From NCBI GenBank assembly GCA_948470475.1, contig OX419337.1, positions 3,664,482-3,728,481 of the forward strand: a DNA stretch of 64,000 nucleotides, given 5' to 3'. The notes under the pieces are model-generated. The model made no database searches. It worked only from the letters and a program-made list of their open reading frames with translations, and was not told where the DNA came from. The translations under genes were made by a program, and so were the position numbers. Source of the stretch: Galaxea fascicularis. Its lineage: Eukaryota > Cnidaria > Anthozoa > Scleractinia > Euphylliidae. Of this stretch, positions 58,701 through 64,000 are shown piece by piece (within the stretch, counting starts at the first letter, position 1; every line of letters starts with the position of its first letter).

Positions 58701-58874
58701 ACCGGGACGATCGTCAACTAGCGGCGGACGATCCGGGTTGTCGATGGATAGATCATCGAGGTCGAACATCTCACTTGCCGTAAAGCCTTCATTCCCGATA
58801 GCCCAGCGTAAAATAACAAACGCAATCAAAGCGAACAGCCAAGACATCCTGACACGGTGCGTGGTATCTGCCAT
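31377..58874 (-). CDS. GPR158/GPR179-like orphan class C GPCR, complete ten-exon gene
   Basis: Exons 58036-58874, 55844-55970, 55409-55744, 54517-54585, 53545-53654, 53132-53346, 52432-52570, 33436-33541, 31963-32106 and 31377-31613 join with matching phases into 773 aa. Order of domains: signal peptide (MSWLFALIAFVILRWAIG), Cache-type ectodomain (about 60-320, ending VDINQC and FGIFAGTHHC), EGF-like Cys region (CVCKPGYYF, CLRCQPGCDAC), seven membrane helices (about 407-647), then the conserved VFVPKIVRVVKGRGD and a coiled coil (QENEDLKEEIRKLYGQLQQM). Known: vertebrate GPR158 is a Cache-containing receptor reported to respond to glycine and to act through RGS7-Gb5. The coral-type protein has a short tail of about 60 residues after the coil and lacks the long vertebrate C-terminus. 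Ligand is inferred only by family. Confidence 0.9.
31697..31733. repeat. (GA)n microsatellite
   Basis: About 16 uninterrupted AG dinucleotides in intron 9 of the GPR158-like gene, close to the exon 10 acceptor. Confidence 0.95.
31963..32106 (-). CDS. GPR158-like exon 9 (post-TM7 block)
   Basis: Acceptor TATATTCAG, donor CTAAAG|GTAGAT, 48 codons, phase 0-0. IVRVVKGRGDVFDTSGRIAS follows directly on VFVPK, and SQENEDLK begins the coiled coil. Confidence 0.85.
33060..33230. repeat. Possible MITE with ACGTACGTAA words
   Basis: A non-coding stretch with self-complementary CGTAAGTTTTACGTGCGCAC, TTACGTACGTAA and GCGCGTAAACGTAAAAG words in intron 8. Ends not defined. Confidence 0.35.
33436..33541 (-). 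CDS. GPR158-like exon 8 (TM6 end, TM7)
   Basis: Acceptor TTTCTTTGCAG, donor CCAAAG|GTATGC, 106 bp, phase 2 to 0. It encodes LFIGNLAGPDMIYLLEFF, then RVQLSVSVLLGLVFVPK. Separated from exon 7 by an 18.9-kb intron. Confidence 0.85.
34185..35240 (-). pseudogene. LINE (CR1/L2-like) reverse-transcriptase relic
   Basis: The minus strand reads KSLKVIPLLRKEGDHELVN, then HHSGNKKLHLTETLNLVVTD and SLILLLDLSKAFDSI (the RT block with the first catalytic Asp, LDLSKAFD), then VAARNWFKRYFKGRSQ. Further down, SLPYDRALHVWNDLPEDLK before a stop near 34190 is the usual LINE C-terminus. The segment between, including the FADD-type motif, is deleted or scrambled. A dead copy in the large intron of the GPR158-like gene. 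Confidence 0.85.
35245..38210. other. Large intron segment
   Basis: No gene supported. CATTCAAATGAAAGC occurs twice (36831, 36872) inside a probable MITE at about 36.72-36.96 kb. Confidence 0.4.
38219..38595 (+). other. Unrecognised open segment on the opposite strand of the large intron
   Basis: After a good acceptor (TTTTTCTTTACAG) the plus strand stays open for 125 codons: LLYTISELTNAPPVIFNITI, then GGNSAPENELYGTHGEALLP and PLVCIAHCCDGAYPASKHY. The minus strand is also open over part of it (NNERYTRGVLLLGSLLQRHA). No ATG precedes it and I recognise no family. A repeat-derived segment or a piece of an unknown gene are both possible. Confidence 0.3.
38776..39120 (-). other. Unrecognised open reading, no ATG at its start
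   Basis: Minus strand open for about 114 codons (KKFPYLLASRSHLVGKVQTV, DWTITTVKAFCSASDFLTRA, CHPCPGVYRGDRSQP). It begins in frame after a TAA, without an ATG before residue ~90. It is protein-like in composition but matches no domain I know. It may derive from a mobile element. Confidence 0.25.
39125..42800. other. Large intron segment
   Basis: No gene supported. An 18-G run is at 40645-40662, next to a stretch (40670-40990) that looks like an old dispersed repeat. Confidence 0.4.
42808..43164 (-). CDS. Possible intron-nested one-exon gene: small N-acylated protein, 118 aa
   Basis: An uninterrupted ATG-to-TAA frame inside the 18.9-kb intron, on the host strand. The start chosen is MGCLPSRRQD (ATAATGG, good context); an upstream in-frame ATG at 43191 lies directly after an acceptor-like TTTCTTCCTCTAG. 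Gly2 followed by Ser6 fits an N-myristoylation site, and Cys3 would permit palmitoylation. The rest is hydrophilic: a Ser/Lys/Asn-rich half, then a helical NEDTLKLLQEIGELKVFQ. An AATAAA overlaps the stop codon (42807-42812). No homologue recognised; composition and signals argue for a real protein, but length alone does not prove it. Confidence 0.45.
   Translation of the reverse strand: MGCLPSRRQDRDDRQGTSNDTNASSPMGKGGSKRPSNTAEGVKTHDKSTLTPTIQMVNEDTLKLLQEIGELKVFQTANNADHKKNIDLHQDIILALENPTKANCTVTSLPNATSSNEK
43200..47325. other. Large intron segment
   Basis: No gene supported on either strand. The longest frame (46696-47223, plus) has no ATG at all. Confidence 0.4.
47328..47597. repeat. Two diverged tandem units of about 130 bp
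   Basis: GTGGATGACCTGTTGCTCTT...AGTTTCACTTTCTTCATTTT...ATTATTAAAATTTTGGTTTA recurs as GTGGGTGACCCGTAGCTCTT...AGTTTCACTTTCTTCATTTT...GTTATTAAAATTTCAGTCTA. Confidence 0.8.
47600..52200. other. Large intron segment
   Basis: No gene supported. A 15-G run is at 51381-51395. A B-box-like GGTTCAAATCC on the minus strand near 51676 hints at a further tRNA-like relic. Confidence 0.4.
52210..52277 (-). repeat. tRNA-Thr-like sequence / SINE head
   Basis: The minus strand reads TCTTCTGTAGCTCAGCGGTA (A box), ACTAGTAATC (an anticodon loop that would carry AGT, Thr) and CATAGGTTCGACTG (B box). The D-arm and T-arm pair poorly (GTAGATCAC in place of GTAGAGC). A SINE-type or decayed tRNA copy in intron 7 is more likely than a functional tRNA. 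Confidence 0.55.
52432..52570 (-). CDS. GPR158-like exon 7 (TM5, start of TM6)
   Basis: Acceptor TCATTCCAG, donor ACCAG|GTATTT, 139 bp, phase 1 to 2. It encodes FEMLFLFWGIHLCYNVR, KAPSAFNESKFISWSIYN and LTVVTCLLKIT. Confidence 0.9.
52830..53010. repeat. Probable dispersed repeat in intron 6
   Basis: Contains CCCGAAACGTTTCAGGGGTTTC-type inverted words and GGATGGGACCAGGCGTG; non-coding, follows directly on exon 6. Confidence 0.35.
53132..53346 (-). CDS. GPR158-like exon 6 (loop 2, TM4, loop with Cys)
   Basis: Acceptor TTAATTTATAG, donor GATTT|GTAAGT, 215 bp, phase 2 to 1. It has FRVKSAQKIKITDRHLLQRL, TM4 (APILVLYIMYLLAWSLA) and FTECSIDWWDHAILI, with the partner Cys of the conserved disulfide. 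Confidence 0.9.
53545..53654 (-). CDS. GPR158-like exon 5 (loop 1 Cys and TM3)
   Basis: Acceptor TCTGTGTAG, donor TGGAG|GTAATC, 110 bp, phase 0 to 2. It encodes IIVEYPEPQNTMCIMRLWF, then RHTGFGLGFTSLLLKTW. The Cys corresponds to the conserved class C disulfide position, and LLKTWR closes TM3. Confidence 0.85.
54517..54585 (-). CDS. GPR158-like exon 4 (TM2, 23 codons)
   Basis: Acceptor TTTGTCCATAG, donor TCTGAG|GTCTGT (weak but in phase 0). It encodes VVKTASPHFLVIILSGCVLQ and YSE, the class C TM2 pattern K-x-ASP-x-FL. It is too short to show as a long open frame. Confidence 0.8.
54603..54790 (+). repeat. tRNA-derived SINE-like sequence
   Basis: GGTGGATCAGTTGGTAGAGC resembles a pol III A box; a body follows and ends in TGATGGTGATGATGA repeats. 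It lies 18 bp from the exon 4 acceptor, in intron 3. Confidence 0.5.
55299..55329. repeat. 31-bp perfect hairpin
   Basis: GCTTACGTTGGCCA ccc TGGCCAACGTAAGC, in intron 3 of the GPR158-like gene. Confidence 0.9.
55409..55744 (-). CDS. GPR158-like exon 3 (EGF-like region, TM1)
   Basis: Acceptor TTATTGCAG, donor TTGAAG|GTGAGC, 112 codons, phase 0-0. It has YKCVCKPGYYFPN, CLRCQPGCDACVDDSPC, then TM1 (LTVVTIIAAFGIMAFVVYF). Confidence 0.9.
55844..55970 (-). CDS. GPR158-like exon 2 (end of Cache domain)
   Basis: Acceptor TTCCTCAG, donor CTCAG|GTAGGA, 127 bp, phase 2 to 0. It encodes MSTIDIALTNVDINQCDK, then FGIFAGTHHCKNETTQ, a block strongly conserved in the family. Confidence 0.85.
56511..56820. 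mobile_element. MITE with GGCCTCGTCCA ends
   Basis: The left end AGGTCTCGTCCACACTTATC is mirrored by GGATTAGCATGGACGAGGCC with mismatches. The interior pairs with itself (AAACCGTTCCGTTTTCG). The plus and minus readings across it are not genes. In intron 1. Confidence 0.65.
56925..58030. other. Remainder of intron 1
   Basis: No gene or clear repeat seen. Confidence 0.45.
58036..58874 (-). CDS. GPR158-like exon 1 (signal peptide, Cache domain)
   Basis: ATG at 58874 (MADTTHRVRM), with a second in-frame ATG just before the hydrophobic signal segment. Residues 1-279; donor TTCAT|GTAAGT, phase 2. The ectodomain includes several N-glycosylation sequons (NMT, NGS, NLT, NNS, NYS, NWS). It ends with ITFTSPILGSWDKNGPVSF. 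Confidence 0.9.
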
Positions 58875-58879
58875 GACGA

Positions 58880-61800
58880 GCTGGGGCGTTTGTTTTCGTC
58901 TTGCGACGCGCGAGCACTTCTGAACGAAACGTTATTCGTACGACAGAAGATTTAAAAAACCGTAAGGTGATGATGGAATTAACAATGCCAAAATAATACT
59001 TCTTTCATGCCAGCGACGATGAAACTAGCGTCCAGAACAAATAGAGTAGATGGGTCCACACGGTTTGACAGATGAACCTTAGATACTTATGTAGTTAATT
59101 ACAAATCTCCCTGCCTTGTCATCAATTTATCCGACCCTGCGAAACGTCATCGAATCCTACTGGCCCAGGCAGGCTTGAAAAGTTCTTTTGGGCGGCTGGC
59201 GGCAATAAACCCGAGTCAACAATCCGACGAATATTCTGTAAGTGATTTGGAATGATATGTTATAACTGTTTAATAGAAAATAATATGAAGTGGTAGTTTG
59301 TACGTTTTCGGTCAGAAGATGACGGATTGCAACTTTTAGCACAACAATTTTTCTTATTTACAGCACCAAGTTGTAAAAGACGTTGAAGCGTTTTTTTCTT
59401 TCACTGCGCGGAAACTACTTTATGCTCTAGCAATGCTTCTACAAAATCCTATTGGAACTTGAACTGATCTTATTCGTAGCACTCAACAGTGATACAATAC
59501 ATGTTTACTCTGCAGAACAAAAGCCATTACTTTTCCCTTATTAGAGGAGACATTTCACTAACGAAATCTTTACACAAAGCTTTACGGGAGACCCCGAGTG
59601 CCGAATAAAAAGGTACAACGGGATATCGAAAAAGTAACTCCATAGGGAGGAGATTTAAAAATACTTGACAGGAACAAACCCCACAGTATTGCCAACATAG
59701 TGTTGGTTCCAATCTTTGTTTCATAGTACGTGTTAACCTTGACAGAAATCAGTTACAGATTTGAACGTGCATGTGACAAAAAAATAGAGATGTATATAAG
59801 AGTAAACAGACAAAATTAAAAAAGAGCAAATGACACTTGCAATTTAATAAATGTTTGCACAGGATTACGTTGGTTTCTTCTGTCAAATTTCTTCGCGTTA
59901 TTTAAGGAGGACAATATGAATTGAACTTAATATTGCATGCGGATTCATTAAAACGAACGAGTAAATTAACTGCGAAGGGCATATTTTTCACATAAACCCG
60001 CCGAATTGATTTCTAATCAAACATTGCGATTGCAATCACACGGGAAAAGCCCAGACTAAATTGTTACTATACAAACATTCGCAAAATATATTCGCAATAT
60101 GCCAGTATTTCTTTGATGAATGAAAGATCACTTACTCAGCTGCGCAAGTAAGAATGTTTCAAGCGCCAATTAAGACATGGCACTGCAGTTAATTCACCTC
60201 CGCTTCAACTTGAGCAGACCCTTTCGCAGAACGCAGCAAGTGCAACTCACAGACCAACGGTGGGGAGGGTGTATCAAGGCCGTCGATCACAACAAAATGA
60301 CCGGGGAGAGCTGGCTACCACTCAACTGTCTCTCGTCCCCAGGGGCTGCGATCCTTTTAGCCTGTTCCGCTGGACAAGGGTAACGCAGTCTCTGGGGTCA
60401 AGATTGCTCAACTGTTCAATGCAAAACTGCCCAGAAGAAACGATCACGAAATCGGTCAATAGATACTTCTGTCTCAGCCAGTATTTCATTTATTTCCTTA
60501 CTCTTTGTATTATATCCTAATTGAGTGAATTCTTTGCATTCATAATTGACCAACTAGAGGTCATTATTACGTGCTGAGTTGAAACGTTTTCTTAATGCCT
60601 CGTACAAATCTCCTGTTACAGCTAATCTTGAAAAAACGAAAATTATTTCTGGCTACATCTCAGGTATATTCAATAAAAATAACTTATTTTACTTTATTCT
60701 ACTGAGCAACAATTTACCACTGCGTACCTCATGTCTCTCCTTGCGAAAGCCTTTACTTTTGCCCCTTTAAATCCCGAATTTCCATTTGTCAGATATCATT
60801 TACTGATAAACGTCTCCGTTTAAGGTGTTACCATTAAAATAGCTGGAATTTTTAGACACTTGACGGGCCTACATCAGCGGTTAACATTCAGCGAACGAGT
60901 ACATAATCTCGATCCCGGTAGGTTTATCACTTTTGAAGTGCCTTTTTCGACCCACTTTTCTCTGCAAAATCCTCTAGACCACGCTGATTGGGACGCCGGG
61001 CATGTTGTGTCAAAATATGTCGGTTCACGAGTGAAGTCGTCTCTCTGGTCGTTCAGTGGAAGGATTCAAGGACCTGGTAAAAATGTCACTCAAAGATATT
61101 TTGCTGGTGGAACTGGGTGGCCCGACACCCCAACTAAATATCTATAAAGAGGGAATCAGGGGGGTTCCCTGCTCGTACAGGAAGCACGGCCTGAACGGAC
61201 GAGCCCGCTTTTTGAACGGCACGAGTTAGCCTCATTTGAGCCCGCTTTCAAAGACTGCAAAATGCAATCCAGTTACCTGCTATTTCCAGAGTAACAGCTT
61301 TCTCCAGTTTGACGGAAACCTCTCAGTGTTGACTTGCCTACTTTTTTCCATTTGCACACTCACTTACTGCGACCTTATTTCAAGCTCTTGCCATTCATTT
61401 TCACATTCCATTTCAATTATCAAGATAATGCTAAACCGTGGAATCGATTGGCTTATTATCAGGTCACGTGGTCTCTTTGAGCATGAGAAGTAATACACTG
61501 TAGTCCGGCATGCTTGTCGCGAACAAAAGACGCTCCGGGGAACTGGTGAGTAATCCATCTAACCACGTGACTTCACCTGGAGTGAAGTTCGACCCACGGA
61601 CAGACCTTCGAAAAGGCGGAAGAGAAAACTTCGCTATGGTCTCTTCCGTTCTAGTTCTTACCACATACAGAGAGTTCATATCCATTAGAAGGCTATACAT
61701 GTGTCCATAAGCTACCAACCAGTTTCCTGGAGACGCTGTAAATACCCTGGGATAAAACAGACCATTATACACTACTTGCAGTATCTTCCCGTGTAGTTAA

Positions 61801-62585
61801 AAACGCAAGTCAACAGCGCGGCGAGGCGGACGGAACCGAGGTGATGGGGACTGGATGAGAGGCATTTCACCCAGTCTCTTCTCGTTGATTCTCCTTGCCC
61901 CAGTCACCCCGCGCCGTTGATGGCTTGCGCTCTCTCCATTGTCATTACCATCCAGAAATGATCGCAGGCCTACAAGCACTATTTCAACCCATTCGTGTTT
62001 ACTTTTCACATTTGCTCAAGCAAAAGGAAAGTATGAATAATGCATAAGAGTAAGGAAGACGTGTACGGATAGAATGAAAAACAGTGCAACGAAGCTTGGT
62101 AAATACCAGTATCTTCACAAGGTACATTGAAATATCCAAGTGTACACGCCTGCCGCACGCACAACCATTGCCCTCTTATGAACCCAATGAAAATCCATTT
62201 TATTCCCACTTTCCCACTCTTCACTAACTATTCTTGTGTAAATAAACAATCACTTTCTACGAATTCGAATTTGGCCGGACCGAACCAAAAATACAAAAAT
62301 CAGACGTCCAACTTAATTCAGAATGCTCTGTCAATGAAACTCAGTGCTTACAAAAAAACATTTTCATAATTTATGCTTTACAGTGCAACTACTCCGACCA
62401 AGGCCACCCAAGATATTTTTTTACAAATTGGCCGATAATGTTCGAGTGATGAAACAACAGAATAGCCGCAATTTGAATTTTGTTGTGCTTCGATAGTGGG
62501 TAAATTTGTCAATGTTCCGATGTGAGATACTCATTGGCTAGCTTGCTGGAAATTTTCCTGGGTGGCCTTGGTTGAAGTAGTCCAA
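58880..62585. other. Upstream flank of the GPR158-like gene
   Basis: No gene supported. Repeat-like words appear at 60330-60360 (CTCGTCCCCAGGGGCTGCGA) and 61460-61580 (inverted GTCACGTGG / CCACGTGAC). A single exon-like segment lies at 61661-61747 on the minus strand. Confidence 0.4.
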
Positions 62586-62590
62586 GACAC

Positions 62591-62770
62591 TGTAAGTTCG
62601 GCTCATAAAAAGTTCGGCGTTTGAATCAGAGCCGATTTTCAGCCGTGCTATAGTCAAAATTCCCGGCTGAGCCGTTCCAAATTAAAATACCCGTTCAGAC
62701 GCCGAATTTTTCATGTACGTATTTCAATGCATTAGGTTCGGCTCATGAAAAGTGAGGCGTCTAAATCGGG
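62591..62770. mobile_element. Repeat with AGTTCGGCTCAT/AGACGCCGAA words
   Basis: AAGTTCGGCTCATAAAAAGTTCGGCGTTTGAATC recurs as AGGTTCGGCTCATGAAAAGT + GAGGCGTCTAAATC at 62730-62767. An inverted partner (GACGCCGAATTTTTCATG) lies at 62699. Probably overlapping members of a MITE family. Confidence 0.6.
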
Positions 62771-63077
62771 TCTTTCTTACCTAGTCATGACCAAAGTTTT
62801 GAAATCCCACAACAGTACTGCTGTTTCAGAGGCACAAACAATCGTACGACCATTGAACTGCAAACGAGGCTGAAGCTGAACATTTGAATCCACGGGACTC
62901 AGTGTTGTCAAGCATTTCTCACAATCGTGCGCGAGAGACCAGATCTTAAACAATAAAAAGAGCTGCGTTAACTATCCTGTGAGGCATGAACAATCGAATC
63001 CACATCAGAAAAGGCCGGTTTCCATTTTTAAGTACACAGATTGAACGGATATAATTCGTACAATTTGTAACTGCAGT

Positions 63078-63237
63078 GCAATAGGCCATATTCGTATTCT
63101 CGGTATTGAACTGGATCTAGCATGAAGTGGAGGCTCTTGCGGGGGAATCTTTTCATATGTAAATGTATCCCCCCGCAAGAGCCTCCACTTCATGCTTGAT
63201 CCAGTTCAATACCGAGAATACGAATATGGCCTATTGC
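63078..63237. repeat. Near-perfect 160-bp palindrome
   Basis: GCAATAGGCCATATTCGTAT to the central CATATG and back to ATACGAATATGGCCTATTGC. Arms of about 75 bp with few mismatches (one at GATCT/GATCA, a few near the centre). A related shorter palindrome is at 21015-21092. Confidence 0.95.
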
Positions 63238-63269
63238 TGGTTTGCATGTAACGTCATGCCGACCTTATT

Positions 63270-63400
63270 GGTGACCAAGAACAATAGTCTGTCCCTCCGC
63301 TGGGAACTAAACTTTATTTTTATGCAAATTCTTTGAAAAACATGGTGTCCAGTGTTGACCACCAACATGGCCGCCTTGTCACGTGCTTGAAAAGGAAGAA
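63270..63400. repeat. Dispersed repeat, copy B (see 5.92-6.06 kb)
   Basis: CAATAGTCTGTCCCTCCGCT, GGGAACTAAACTTTATTTTT, ATGCAAATT and CCAACATGGCCGCCTTGTCA align with the copy at 5915-6055. Confidence 0.7.
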
Positions 63401-63404
63401 TACG

Positions 63405-64000
63405 GTGAAATACAAGACTGATCATGAGTTACAACCGCTACAAATGAACTGTTTTCATACTTTTGGTGATGAACCTACACTTTTGTGCTGGGAGTTTTAA
63501 TTAAGTTTTACTCATAGAAATTTACTTGTTCATTGTTGCAGTTTTCTTGTATTCTTAACCCTAAGTCATTGAGCGGTTTGAAATTCTCTAAGAGAGGGAA
63601 AAAAGAAAAAAAATCGAACGACCACAATACTGGCTAATTAACAGGGGGTAGCGACCCTATACACGCGTGCGTGTCTCCGGAAAACAAAACAGAATATATT
63701 TAAATATATCTTCAATGGCGAAAAACATCTTTGATAATTGAATCGGCAGGCCTCACTACGTTGATAAACTAAGTTACTAAACACTCAGCGTTTTGACTCA
63801 AAAAATAAAAATTTCCTTGGAGGGTGAGGGGGGGGGGGGGCGATCACGCTCACAGACAGAATGGTAAACTGAGTTTGTCTGAAGTCGGATTAATCGGATC
63901 ACCAACAATCTAATAAACAACAATCCACATTTACTGAGTACTAAAAAGAACAAAAATGCCGCTACACGCGGATAGCATTAGCTAGTCGAGGTGATAGCGA
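63405..64000. other. Right edge, no gene seen
   Basis: AT-rich DNA with a 12-G run at 63829-63840. Confidence 0.45.

Noticed and set aside
1..64000. Prokaryotic features (operons, CRISPR arrays, ribosome binding sites)
   Set aside because: Spliced genes, SINE/LINE/MITE content and long introns show eukaryotic DNA; no regularly spaced identical repeats with unique spacers were seen.

Overview
The window is animal nuclear DNA: spliced genes with GT/AG introns, AT-rich intergenic DNA and many short inverted-repeat transposons. The gene and repeat content (a GPR158-type class C receptor, a KDZ transposase gene, Penelope and CR1/L2-like retroelement remnants, tRNA-derived repeats, a CARD gene) suggests an anthozoan cnidarian, most likely a stony coral. 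That is inference; no species marker is present.

Layout. (1) 1-2.4 kb, minus strand: four exons of a KDZ-superfamily transposase gene that runs off the left edge. (2) 2.4-14.6 kb: no convincing gene, several MITEs and a nested hairpin. (3) 14.6-20.2 kb, minus: a seven-exon gene encoding an N-terminal CARD (death fold), a linker and a hydrophobic C-terminus. A 33-residue exon is present twice in a perfect 201-bp duplication, and all downstream exons are phase 1-1. A degenerate paralogue of its last two exons lies at 26.6-26.8 kb. (4) 20.8-31.2 kb: dense transposon remnants, namely a CR1/L2-like LINE tail, an orphan Penelope GIY-YIG domain, a TTCGG minisatellite, Harbinger- and hAT-like MITEs, a decayed RecQ-like helicase inside an inverted-repeat element, and a THAP-like fragment. 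(5) 31.4-58.9 kb, minus: a complete ten-exon gene for a GPR158/GPR179-like orphan class C GPCR (773 aa). I reconstructed it exon by exon with consistent splice phases. One intron is 18.9 kb and holds a LINE remnant and a possible nested one-exon gene for a small acylated protein. (6) 58.9-64 kb: upstream DNA with repeats and a near-perfect 160-bp palindrome.

The genes are independent units, not an operon. The most interesting system is the CARD-membrane gene: a CARD, a modular linker with a duplicated phase-symmetric exon, and a putative membrane tail. This overall plan resembles innate-immune signalling adaptors, although no orthology can be claimed from sequence reading alone.
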